This document shows, piece by piece, positions 18,571 to 25,879 of a stretch of 59,909 nt of DNA (position 1 is its first letter; every line of letters begins with the position of its first letter). The notes below the pieces were generated by a model. The model was given only the letters and a program-made list of their open reading frames with translations, ran no database searches and was not told where the DNA came from. Source of the DNA: JBAZWE01 sp041660545 (GTDB lineage Bacteria; Actinomycetota; Thermoleophilia; BMS3ABIN01); contig JBAZWE010000004.1 of the NCBI GenBank assembly GCA_041660545.1, positions 1-59,909 on the forward strand. The letters run 5' to 3'. A program made the translations under genes and the position numbers.

Positions 18571-18777
18571 ATGAAGATGTTTGACTGTGACATATGTCTT
18601 TCGGCAGGTTCAGTCAATCAGTGGGGGTTTTGCGAGATCTGTGGTGAAGAATTCGAGAATACGGATTCACTCATTCGGTTGCAGCTCTCGTCAACTTCCG
18701 GTATGCACGGAGATAATGTTGTGGTTGGAGCTTCCCGGGAAGCAAAACTCATCTCCATAGGGCAGGACGCGGCCTGA
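18571..18777 (+). CDS. Small zinc-ribbon-like protein, function unknown
   Basis: A 68-residue protein preceded by a strong AGGAGGAGGAG ribosome site. It starts with CDIC and then FCEICGEEFENTDSL, two CxxC pairs about 18 residues apart that could hold one zinc. The C-terminal half (GDNVVVGASREAKLISIG) has no known motif. No signal peptide. It lies 200 bases after the HD-GYP gene and ends before a terminator, so it is its own unit or the last gene of that operon. Function unknown. Confidence 0.65.
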   Translation: MKMFDCDICLSAGSVNQWGFCEICGEEFENTDSLIRLQLSSTSGMHGDNVVVGASREAKLISIGQDAA

Positions 18778-18833
18778 TAAACCGGATTTCTCACGGTCCT
18801 GAATAAGCCATAGCTTCATAAATTGATTCTTCG

Positions 18834-18858
18834 AGCGGGCAATTTAGCCTGCTTTTTT
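18834..18858 (+). terminator. Terminator before the thiamine operon
   Basis: AGCGGGC / GCCTGCT 7-bp stem (one G-T pair) with a 6-base loop, followed by six T residues. Confidence 0.85.
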
Positions 18859-18869
18859 ATTTCAACTCT

Positions 18870-18897
18870 TTGAGAGGCATTGCCTGGATGATATAAT
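18870..18897 (+). promoter_or_regulatory. Promoter of the thiamine operon
   Basis: TTGAGA (18870-18875), 16-base spacer, perfect TATAAT (18892-18897). The expected start at about 18904 leaves the whole TPP aptamer in the leader. Confidence 0.75.
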
Positions 18898-18905
18898 CCC
18901 AACCA

Positions 18906-19002
18906 TACATACAGGGGGAGCTGCGATTAAGCGGCTGAGAAAGTGATATTTTCACTGACCCCATGAACCTGATCCGGGTAATGCCAGCGCAGGGATGACT
19001 CT
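18906..19002 (+). promoter_or_regulatory. TPP riboswitch (THI element) aptamer
   Basis: The conserved THI-box signature is complete: GGGGGAGCT, GGCTGAGAAA, a stem with loop, CTGACCCC, TGAACCTGATC, then GGGTAATGCCAGCGCAGGGA. These form the P1-P5 junction binding thiamine diphosphate. It lies between a sigma-70 promoter and a terminator hairpin ahead of thi4, so ligand binding should stop transcription of the whole thi operon. Confidence 0.96.
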
Positions 19003-19018
19003 TTAATGCAGGGAAGAG

Positions 19019-19046
19019 CCGTGCCATTTACTGGGGCGGTTTTTTT
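19019..19046 (+). terminator. Riboswitch expression-platform terminator
   Basis: CCGTGCC / GGGGCGG stem (one mismatch, one G-T) with a 7-base loop and a run of seven T, directly downstream of the TPP aptamer and 31 bases before the thi4 start. Confidence 0.75.
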
Positions 19047-19077
19047 ATGAAACCATCCAACCTGAAAGGAAGTTAAG

Positions 19078-19866
19078 TTGCCGTTATTTCATCCTATAGA
19101 CGAGAAAGATGTGACAAGGGCCATAGTAGGCAGCTTCATGCGTCAGTTCGAGGAGTATGCTGAAAGTGATGTAATCATCGTCGGTGGTGGACCAAGCGGC
19201 CTGATGGCGGGTAAAGAGCTCGCTTCAAAGGGCGTAAAGACTCTCATTGTGGAGAGGAACAATTATATTGGTGGCGGCTTCTGGATTGGCGGCTATCTGA
19301 TGAACAAGCTGACGGTAAGAGCTCCGGCGCAGGAGGTGCTGGACGAGCTTGGCGTTCCCTACGAGGAAGCCCAGGAAGGTCTTTTCGTGGCCGATGGTCC
19401 GCATGCCTGTTCAAAGCTGATCGCAGCCGCGTGTGATGCCGGAGTGAAGTTTGCGAACATGACCATTTTCGAAGACGTGGTGTTGAGAGAGGGAAATCGT
19501 GTTGCCGGCGTTGTCATCAACTGGACGCCGATCACTTCCCTGCCAAGGGAAATAACCTGTGTGGATCCGGTTGCCATCGAGTCAAAAATAGTGATTGATT
19601 CCACCGGTCACGACGCGTGTGTTCTGGCCAAGCTGGAGCAGCGAGGCCTCGCAAAAACGGTTGGCTTTGGCGCGATGTGGGTAGAACGCTCCGAAGATCT
19701 GCTTGTGGAGCATACCGGCGAATTCATGCCAGGGCTTATCGTTACCGGCATGGCGGTGTCGACAGCCTATGGATTACCGCGAATGGGCCCGACTTTCGGT
19801 GGAATGCTGTTATCAGGAAAGCGTGGGGCTGAGGTTGCGCTGGAAAAGCTCGCGGAAATGAAATAG
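19078..19866 (+). CDS. thi4: Thi4-family thiazole synthase with an active-site Cys
   Basis: A 262-residue thiazole synthase making the thiazole phosphate precursor of thiamine from NAD, glycine and sulfur. The NAD/FAD dinucleotide loop is DVIIVGGGPSGLMAG; next come ERNNYIGGGFWIGG, and the C-terminal MAVSTAYGLPRMGPTFGGMLLSG. The start is TTG with AAAGGAAG upstream. In yeast Thi4 the Cys just before the MDP motif donates its own sulfur, while in sulfide-dependent archaeal enzymes it is His. Here the position reads TCVDP (Cys161), so it looks like the Cys, suicide type. No thiG or thiS is in the window. First gene of the riboswitch operon. Confidence 0.93.
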   Translation: MPLFHPIDEKDVTRAIVGSFMRQFEEYAESDVIIVGGGPSGLMAGKELASKGVKTLIVERNNYIGGGFWIGGYLMNKLTVRAPAQEVLDELGVPYEEAQEGLFVADGPHACSKLIAAACDAGVKFANMTIFEDVVLREGNRVAGVVINWTPITSLPREITCVDPVAIESKIVIDSTGHDACVLAKLEQRGLAKTVGFGAMWVERSEDLLVEHTGEFMPGLIVTGMAVSTAYGLPRMGPTFGGMLLSGKRGAEVALEKLAEMK

Positions 19867-19910
19867 ACAGAGGCTTGTTTTTGGTCAAATAAACAGGAGG
19901 CCGCGCTTAC

Positions 19911-20771
19911 TTGTTTCTTTCTGAGGTATATATTTACTCAGAGCCGCGTTGTCGGTCTGTCGATTTTCAGGAACTGTTATCCTATGTTAAAGGGCTTTTG
20001 CCCGGGACACGGGTGGTACTGGTTGGTCCCATCCTCGAAGAATATATTAATGACTTTGAGGATTCGCTCCGGAAGGGGGTCGTCAGACAGCTAGCGGAAT
20101 CACTTGCACAAGCGAAAGTCAAAACGCTTGAATCACCTGTGCCAGATGGGCAAAGTGTGATTGCAGGAGAGGTCGCTTACGAGCAGAGACGACTCAAAGA
20201 CAGGGAAAACGTCGTTTTTGGACTGATTTACGATGCTCATATATTGTCCGCTCTTTATGGTTCGCTTATAGCCGCGACGAAATCAAGAATCGAGCATCTG
20301 CATATAATTTTTACGAACCAATTAATAGGAACCTGGGATATGGCCGACAGACGTTATCATGCCAGGACCGTGCTTTGCGGCTCGCCTTCGATTGTATCGC
20401 TAAGCGGAATTACAATAGCTCCGGCCAAGGAAGCGGGTTTTTACATAGCCCGTCGCAGTGCCGAGGCATTTGGATTTGCGGAAGAGGAAAAAATGGAAGT
20501 GGCGGCCGGGTTCGCGGGCGATTGTCTTAATCTCGATGATCCGAGACTAACCGAAGTAGCCAAAGGTTACATAGCGCAGGCGGTTGCGCACAGGCTGTCA
20601 GGCGATGCTTTCTGCAGTGATCCCGATTGCCGACTATATAACGCGCATCGGCAGCGCGAGTTGATCAGGGCGCAGCTGGATAGCGACAGCGAATACTGTG
20701 TTATGCATCAGGAACTATTCAATGCTCAAGCAAGGACGAATGGGGGACAATGGACTTCGGACTGTATGTGA
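19911..20771 (+). CDS. DUF6775-like putative metallopeptidase (archaemetzincin-related), in the thiamine operon
   Basis: A 286-residue protein with TTG start and AGGAGG site 10 bases upstream. It resembles the DUF6775 family, described as putative metallopeptidases. The middle (HLHIIFTNQLIG, DRRYHARTVLCGSPSIVSLSG) matches the core layout of archaemetzincins. The C-terminus has C-x4-C (FCSDPDC) and later CVMHQ, resembling the structural zinc site at the archaemetzincin tail. A clear HExxHxxGxxH catalytic site is not visible, so activity is uncertain. It lies between thi4 and thiE and overlaps thiE by 22 bases, pointing to a role in thiamine synthesis or Thi4 turnover; this is inference. Confidence 0.72.
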   Translation: MFLSEVYIYSEPRCRSVDFQELLSYVKGLLPGTRVVLVGPILEEYINDFEDSLRKGVVRQLAESLAQAKVKTLESPVPDGQSVIAGEVAYEQRRLKDRENVVFGLIYDAHILSALYGSLIAATKSRIEHLHIIFTNQLIGTWDMADRRYHARTVLCGSPSIVSLSGITIAPAKEAGFYIARRSAEAFGFAEEEKMEVAAGFAGDCLNLDDPRLTEVAKGYIAQAVAHRLSGDAFCSDPDCRLYNAHRQRELIRAQLDSDSEYCVMHQELFNAQARTNGGQWTSDCM

Positions 20772-21409
20772 TAACCAAGTCTGTTCCAGAACTGGGACGC
20801 GACCACTATGATGTAGCCGCTGCAGCCATCGAGGGGGGAGCATCGGCAATCCAGCTGCGCATCAAGAAGCGTGCCATGGGTGAAGCTTTAAAGATTGCCA
20901 ACGCAATTCATGCCATGACACTGGAAGCGGGCATACCGCTGATAATCAACGACCATGTAGGGATAGCCATGGCATCAAAAGCCGAAGGGCTTCACGTTGG
21001 TCCCGATGACATAACTATCCCGGCGGCTCGAAGGATGCCCGGTTCAGAAATCATCATCGGCAGTTCTTCCGGCAAGCCCGCCGAAGCGATAAAGGCAGAG
21101 CGGGAAGGCGCGAGCTATGTCGGGGTGGGACCTGTCTATGCTACCGATACCAAGCCCGGGGAACCTGAAACAGGTGTCGCAAGAATCACAAAGGTCAAGG
21201 CCGTTGTAGGAATACCAGTAATAGCCATCGGCGGTATCAATGCTGATAATATAGCAGCGTGTATCGAGGCAGGAGCCGACGGTATAGCCGTAGTGTCCGC
21301 GGTGTGTATGGCTGAAGATATGTATGACGCGACAACCGAACTTCGTCAGGCGCTTGAAAAGGCCAGGAAGAATATCGGTAAGTCTTCCGCTACCGAAGGA
21401 AACCGATGA
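20750..21409 (+). CDS. thiE: Thiamine phosphate synthase
   Basis: A 219-residue TIM-barrel enzyme joining HMP diphosphate and thiazole phosphate into thiamine phosphate. Motifs seen: GLYVITKS start, GASAIQLRIKKR, LIINDHVGIAMASKAEGLHVGPDD, IIGSSSGKPAEA, YVGVGPVYATDTK and PVIAIGGINADN, which cover the diphosphate and phosphate sites. QLR-K and NDH-A-A residues are conserved. It overlaps both neighbours (22 bases upstream, ATGA with thiC), so it is tightly coupled within the operon. Confidence 0.95.
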   Translation: MDFGLYVITKSVPELGRDHYDVAAAAIEGGASAIQLRIKKRAMGEALKIANAIHAMTLEAGIPLIINDHVGIAMASKAEGLHVGPDDITIPAARRMPGSEIIIGSSSGKPAEAIKAEREGASYVGVGPVYATDTKPGEPETGVARITKVKAVVGIPVIAIGGINADNIAACIEAGADGIAVVSAVCMAEDMYDATTELRQALEKARKNIGKSSATEGNR

Positions 21410-22722
21410 ATAAGTCAACCGTTCTTAAGATCTTAAAAACCGGGGTGATTCCGTCAGTCGTTTCAGAGGCGGCGGCCGTTGAAGGCGTCGATGTTGAGAT
21501 TCTTGCGGAGAATATGTTGAAAGGAACGGTCGTTGTGCCGGCGGGAAACACTGGCAGGAAAGTAGTAGGAACCGGTATAGGGACGGGTCTCAAAACCAAG
21601 GTAAACGCCAACATCGGCTCGTCGAGCGAGGCTGTTTCCGTCGACATGGAGCTTGAGAAGCTAGGCGCTGCCATTGATGCAAAAGCGGACACTGTCATGG
21701 ATCTTTCGTGTGGCGGTGATGTAACGGCCCTCAGACGAAAGCTTATCTCCAGCTGCGAGATTCCCTTCGGAACTGTACCGATATATGAAGCTACGGTAGA
21801 AGCCAGGGACAGAGGTGACAGCATGGTGGCCATGGACAGGGACGACCTTTTTTCCATGGTAAAACGTCACGCATCCGAGGGTGTGGATTTCATGACAATC
21901 CATGCGGGGTTGACCCGCTCGGCGATAGATCAGCTTCAGGCGCAGGGGCGGATTATGGACGTTGTCAGCCGTGGTGGCGCATTCATGATCGCATGGATGC
22001 TGCATCACGATAGAGAAAATCCCTTTTTTGAGAATTTCGATATGCTGCTTGAAATCCTGGCGGGTGAGGATGTCACAATCAGTCTGGGTGACGGTCTCAG
22101 GCCTGGATGTCTTGCGGATGCAAGTGACCGCGCCCAGGTAACCGAACTAGTAACCCTTGGCAGGCTTGCCAGGGCGGCTCGTGATGCGGGGGTGCAGGCC
22201 ATGATTGAGGGACCCGGACATGTACCGCTTCAGGATATTGAGACAAATGTAAAAATTGCAAAAAAACTGACCGGAGATGCTCCACTTTATGTTTTGGGGC
22301 CTTTGGTTACTGACATAGCCCCCGGGTATGATCATATAACGGCCGCTATTGGCGGGGCTCTAGCGGGGGCTGCCGGGGCGGACTACCTATGCTATGTAAC
22401 GGCTGCCGAGCATCTGGGTTTGCCGAGTCCCAATGACGTCAGACAAGGGGTTATTGTCTCAAGACTGGCAGCTCATGCAGCGGATATCGCGAAGGGAATC
22501 CCGGGTGCAATGGAATGGGATATAAAAATGGCAAAAGCCAGGAAAGCACTGGATTGGGAAGGTCAGATCAACCTGTCAATCGATCCCGCGACCGCACGGG
22601 CCGTTTACGAGGATAGGGAGAGTGGTTCCGTCGAGGGTTGCAGCATGTGCGGCGATCTGTGTGCCATGAAACTCGTATCTGATTATCTTGGCGTGAAAGC
22701 TGGTGAGATCTCAGGTTGTTAG
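21406..22722 (+). CDS. thiC: Phosphomethylpyrimidine synthase ThiC (short form)
   Basis: A 438-residue radical SAM enzyme converting aminoimidazole ribotide to HMP phosphate. Hallmarks: NANIGSSSEAVSVDMELEKL, TVMDLSCGGDV, PFGTVPIYEA, DFMTIHAGLTRSAI, EGPGHVPLQDIETNV, YVLGPLVTDIAPGYDHI. The C-terminal cluster ligands are CSMCGDLC (Cys412, 415, 419), i.e. C-x2-C-x3-C rather than the C-x2-C-x4-C of long ThiC. The short form lacks the extra N-terminal domain of the enterobacterial enzyme. A BzaF-type benzimidazole synthase is a paralogue with similar length, but the thi operon context favours ThiC. Confidence 0.93.
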   Translation: MNKSTVLKILKTGVIPSVVSEAAAVEGVDVEILAENMLKGTVVVPAGNTGRKVVGTGIGTGLKTKVNANIGSSSEAVSVDMELEKLGAAIDAKADTVMDLSCGGDVTALRRKLISSCEIPFGTVPIYEATVEARDRGDSMVAMDRDDLFSMVKRHASEGVDFMTIHAGLTRSAIDQLQAQGRIMDVVSRGGAFMIAWMLHHDRENPFFENFDMLLEILAGEDVTISLGDGLRPGCLADASDRAQVTELVTLGRLARAARDAGVQAMIEGPGHVPLQDIETNVKIAKKLTGDAPLYVLGPLVTDIAPGYDHITAAIGGALAGAAGADYLCYVTAAEHLGLPSPNDVRQGVIVSRLAAHAADIAKGIPGAMEWDIKMAKARKALDWEGQINLSIDPATARAVYEDRESGSVEGCSMCGDLCAMKLVSDYLGVKAGEISGC

Positions 22723-23723
22723 TCGCCGAACTGGGTGAAGAGGCTCTGCTGATAAAAATGCGGGATCTCTTCGAGGTTCCGGCATCTACAGTTGCCATAG
22801 GGATAGGCGATGACGCAGCGGTCATCGAGCCACCCGCTTCGAAATCGCAGGAAGTCTGGACTACCGATCTGATGGCGGAGGGTATCCATTTTCAGACCGC
22901 CTGGCAAACCGCCAGGGAGTTGGGAAGAAAAAGCCTTGCTGTAAATCTCAGTGATATTGCCTCGATGGGCGCTTCACCACGTTATGCCCTTTTTTCACTT
23001 GCCTGCCATCCAAAAACACGTGTTGATTATGTAATGGGTATCTGCGATGGGATCAAGGAACTCGCATCCGAGACTGGAGTGGCCGTAATCGGTGGTGACA
23101 CATCTGCGTCAGGCGAGAGTCTGATAATAAGCATTACTATGGGAGGTGTCGTGCCGGAAGGCGAAGCAACATTGAGAAATGGCGCCCGCATAGGCGACAG
23201 GATCTGCGTGACCGGCTATATTGGCTGCGCTGCAGCGGGTCTGCGTGTGGTTGAAGTGGGAGCATCTGAGACCTGGCCCCAGTTGCGTGAGGCTTTTGTC
23301 TCCCCGAAAGCCCGTATTAACGCCGGGATGGCGGCACGGGAGGCCGGCGTGACGGCAATGACCGATCTGAGCGATGGATTGGCCAGTGATTTAAAGCATA
23401 TCTGCGATCAGAGCCAGGTAGGGGCGGTTGTCGCGTTCGAAGATCTTTTGATTCATCCCGAACTGCGTCAGGCTTCTGCTGGAAACAGCTGGGATCTGGA
23501 AGAACTTGTCCTTACCGGTGGTGAGGATTACGAACTTCTGTTTACGCTTCCGCCTGCGAGGCACGATGAACTTTCCAGGGCAATCGAGGAGACGGCCGGG
23601 GTACCAGTCACGGAAATCGGCGAGATAGTCTCGAAGTCGGCGGGATTGCATATTATGGGAACGGATGGTTCTTCGCGTCATTTCCCTGCCCACGGTTACG
23701 AGCACTTCGCGGGCAATGGATAA
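22716..23723 (+). CDS. thiL: Thiamine-monophosphate kinase
   Basis: A 335-residue PurM-like ATPase making thiamine diphosphate from thiamine phosphate, the last step of the pathway. Motifs: GIGDDAAVIEPP near the N-terminus, WTTDLMAEGIHF, LAVNLSDIASMGASPRYALFSL, VIGGDTSASG, AMTDLSDGLASDLKHIC and LTGGEDYELLFTLPP. It starts at a TTG overlapping the thiC stop by 7 bases and ends overlapping the thiD ATG by 8 bases. Confidence 0.95.
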   Translation: MLVAELGEEALLIKMRDLFEVPASTVAIGIGDDAAVIEPPASKSQEVWTTDLMAEGIHFQTAWQTARELGRKSLAVNLSDIASMGASPRYALFSLACHPKTRVDYVMGICDGIKELASETGVAVIGGDTSASGESLIISITMGGVVPEGEATLRNGARIGDRICVTGYIGCAAAGLRVVEVGASETWPQLREAFVSPKARINAGMAAREAGVTAMTDLSDGLASDLKHICDQSQVGAVVAFEDLLIHPELRQASAGNSWDLEELVLTGGEDYELLFTLPPARHDELSRAIEETAGVPVTEIGEIVSKSAGLHIMGTDGSSRHFPAHGYEHFAGNG

Positions 23724-24534
23724 TTTCCCACCCCTTTCAGTACTGACGATAGGTGGCTCCGACCCTGGTGGTGGCGCTGGAATCCAGGCTGATTTGAGGA
23801 TGTTCAATTATCTGGCTGTTTATGGATTCAGCGCGATCACTGCTATTACTTCACAAAACACCCGGGAAGTAAAAAGCGTGCTTCCTCTTTCGAAGGCGGA
23901 TATCGATAACCAGCTGGCCGTGATCGTGGAGGATGCCGAACTCGCTGCCACGAAGACGGGGATGTTGGCAACTGCTGCAGCAGTTGAAGCTGTCGCGGAG
24001 TTTGTGGAGAATAACAATGCGGGCGTTTTCGTGATAGATCCGGTGATAATGAGTACAACTGGCGCCCCTCTTTTGGATGATGAGGGAGTGGAGCTTTTAA
24101 GGTCGCGTCTTATGCCATTATGCAGGGTGATTACGCCCAATCTCGCGGAAGCGCAGGTACTGACAGGCATCAGGATAGAGAAGCCTGAGCATGCCGGGGA
24201 TGCCGCAAAAAAATTGGTGGCGATGGGAGCACGGGCCGCCTGTGTAACTGGCGGGCACTGGCCGGGCGTACCTGTCGATGTCTTGTATGACGGCAGGGAG
24301 ATCGAGATTTTCGAGGGGACGCGTTCGGGAGAAGGAGTAGAATTTCACGGCACCGGTTGCCTGTTTTCTGCAGCGCTAACATGTTATCTTGCCCGTGGCC
24401 GGAAGCTGTCTTCCGCAATCGCGGATGCAAAACGACTCGTCCAGGCCGCAATCGCCGGAAGCGTGAGGTCCGGCGGCGGTATGCGGGTTCCCTGGCTTGG
24501 GGTCCGGCTTGAACCTGGGCATCTCAACCATTAA
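23716..24534 (+). CDS. thiD: Hydroxymethylpyrimidine (phosphate) kinase
   Basis: A 272-residue ribokinase-fold enzyme phosphorylating HMP and HMP phosphate. Motifs: LTIGGSDPGGGAGIQADLRMF at the N-terminus, GFSAITAITSQNT, ATKTGMLA, FVIDPVIMSTTGAPLL, ITPNLAEAQVLTGI and the ATP/anion-hole FHGTGCLFSAALT with the catalytic region GTGC. ATG 23716 was chosen because it overlaps the thiL stop and gives the family N-terminus; the longer frame adds 17 unsupported residues. Last gene of the thiamine operon. Confidence 0.95.
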   Translation: MDNFPPLSVLTIGGSDPGGGAGIQADLRMFNYLAVYGFSAITAITSQNTREVKSVLPLSKADIDNQLAVIVEDAELAATKTGMLATAAAVEAVAEFVENNNAGVFVIDPVIMSTTGAPLLDDEGVELLRSRLMPLCRVITPNLAEAQVLTGIRIEKPEHAGDAAKKLVAMGARAACVTGGHWPGVPVDVLYDGREIEIFEGTRSGEGVEFHGTGCLFSAALTCYLARGRKLSSAIADAKRLVQAAIAGSVRSGGGMRVPWLGVRLEPGHLNH

Positions 24535-24584
24535 TCTTAGCTTTTGATATAGCCGGGTACTTATTACGGCACTGAAGGTTTATT

Positions 24585-25703
24585 GTGATATCAGGCTCCG
24601 CTTTAGCGCGGTGCGACATTATCTTCAAGGAACTCCGCTTGCGTACACTCAAACAAGGTGACAGGGGCAAGGAGGTTCTCGACGTCCAGTCCAGGCTCTG
24701 TGGACTGGGATACAGCGTCGGGACAGACGGTGTTGATGGCTATTTTGGCGATGACACAGAAAAGGCAGTCCTGAAATTCCAGCAAGAATGCGGTCTGCTT
24801 GTCGATGGCATTGTCTCCGACAATACGTGGTGCGAACTGGTAGAGGCGGGCAACGAACCGGGGGAGAGGCTACTTTACCTTCGCATACCACCATTTCGTG
24901 GAGCCGATGTCCTAATGCTTCAGCGCTCATTGAACTGCCTCGGTTTCAATGCGGGACCTGAAGATGGAATTTTAGGTGCTCTCACAGAAAGGGCAGTGCT
25001 GGATTTCCAGCGCAATGCCGGCATGGTCATGGACGGGATGGTGGACGAATCGGTACTCAAGGTCATAGACAAGGTGACCAAGGATGGCGAGCCCCACTCA
25101 GCTGAGGCCAAGATTCCCGACCGTAACGGCGGGTGCGCCGGGGGGAGAACCCTTTCGGAAACAACGATATCCATCGATCCGGGTCATGGAGGTAACGATT
25201 CAGGATCGATCGCGGATACCGGCATTATCGAGAAAGATATAAATCTTTCGGTAGCGCTGGCATTGGGCAGGGCACTGGAATCGCTGGGGGCAAGGGTCAT
25301 ATTGACCAGGGACAAGGATGAAGCCGTTCCTCTATACGAACGCCCCGTGGGAGCGAATGCAGCCGGAGCCGACTTGTTCATCAGCATCCACCACAATAGT
25401 AATTCGAGTCCGCTGGCCCAGGGATCTACCGCGTATTTTTTCAGCCGCCAGGGGTATTTCTCCGAAGCGGGTAAGATGCTTGCACAACATATCGTGACCG
25501 CCCTGGCCGCGAATCTGGACGTGCCTGAGCTCCCGGCTTTGGGACGAAATTTTGCAGTGCTCAGAGAGACCGAGATGACTGCTGTGCAGATTGAGCCCGT
25601 GTTTATCTCTAACCCAGAGCTTGGGAATCTGGATATCGACGAACTCTCGCGGCTCGAAGCTGAGGCCATCCTTGATGGTATAAACAGATATTTTGCCACC
25701 TGA
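24585..25703 (+). CDS. N-acetylmuramoyl-L-alanine amidase with two peptidoglycan-binding domains (CwlM-like)
   Basis: A 372-residue protein. Two PG_binding_1 repeats at about residues 20-90 (LKQGDRGKEVLDVQSRLCGLGY, DGYFGDDTEKAVLKFQQ) and 98-165 (FRGADVLMLQRSLNCLGF, DGILGALTERAVLDFQR). The Amidase_3 domain has zinc ligands in DPGHGGND, IIEKDINLS and SIHHNSN and a late Glu in VQIEPVFISN. The layout matches mycobacterial CwlM, which in that group regulates precursor synthesis. There is no obvious signal peptide, so a cytoplasmic, CwlM-like role is possible. The GTG start at 24585 is uncertain; TTG codons lie nearby. Confidence 0.88.
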   Translation: MISGSALARCDIIFKELRLRTLKQGDRGKEVLDVQSRLCGLGYSVGTDGVDGYFGDDTEKAVLKFQQECGLLVDGIVSDNTWCELVEAGNEPGERLLYLRIPPFRGADVLMLQRSLNCLGFNAGPEDGILGALTERAVLDFQRNAGMVMDGMVDESVLKVIDKVTKDGEPHSAEAKIPDRNGGCAGGRTLSETTISIDPGHGGNDSGSIADTGIIEKDINLSVALALGRALESLGARVILTRDKDEAVPLYERPVGANAAGADLFISIHHNSNSSPLAQGSTAYFFSRQGYFSEAGKMLAQHIVTALAANLDVPELPALGRNFAVLRETEMTAVQIEPVFISNPELGNLDIDELSRLEAEAILDGINRYFAT

Positions 25704-25720
25704 TAATGTTAAATAACCAT

Positions 25721-25747
25721 AAAATTCTCGCTATTTGCGGGATTTTT
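25721..25747 (+). terminator. Terminator after the amidase gene
   Basis: AAAATTCTCGC / GCGGGATTTTT hairpin with a 5-base loop (one mismatch) ending in five T residues. Confidence 0.75.
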
Positions 25748-25871
25748 ATCACTATATCGGGGAATACACCTAGCATAATTTGACTTCCCAAATATGCCCT
25801 GTTAAGGTTCACAAGGTTTTAGAGAAGGTTAAAGCCAACTGAACGACGCCAGTAGGCCGTCCTAAAGGAGG
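25748..25871 (+). promoter_or_regulatory. 5' leader of the NlpC/P60 gene
   Basis: About 130 bases between the amidase terminator and the hydrolase gene, ending in a strong GGAGG site (25867-25871). Pieces such as GACGCCAGTAGGC suggest RNA structure. NlpC/P60 genes in actinobacteria often carry c-di-AMP riboswitches, but the conserved GGGGGAACC and GGGTGAATC elements of that class are not visible here. Confidence 0.3.
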
Positions 25872-25879
25872 CGAAGGAA

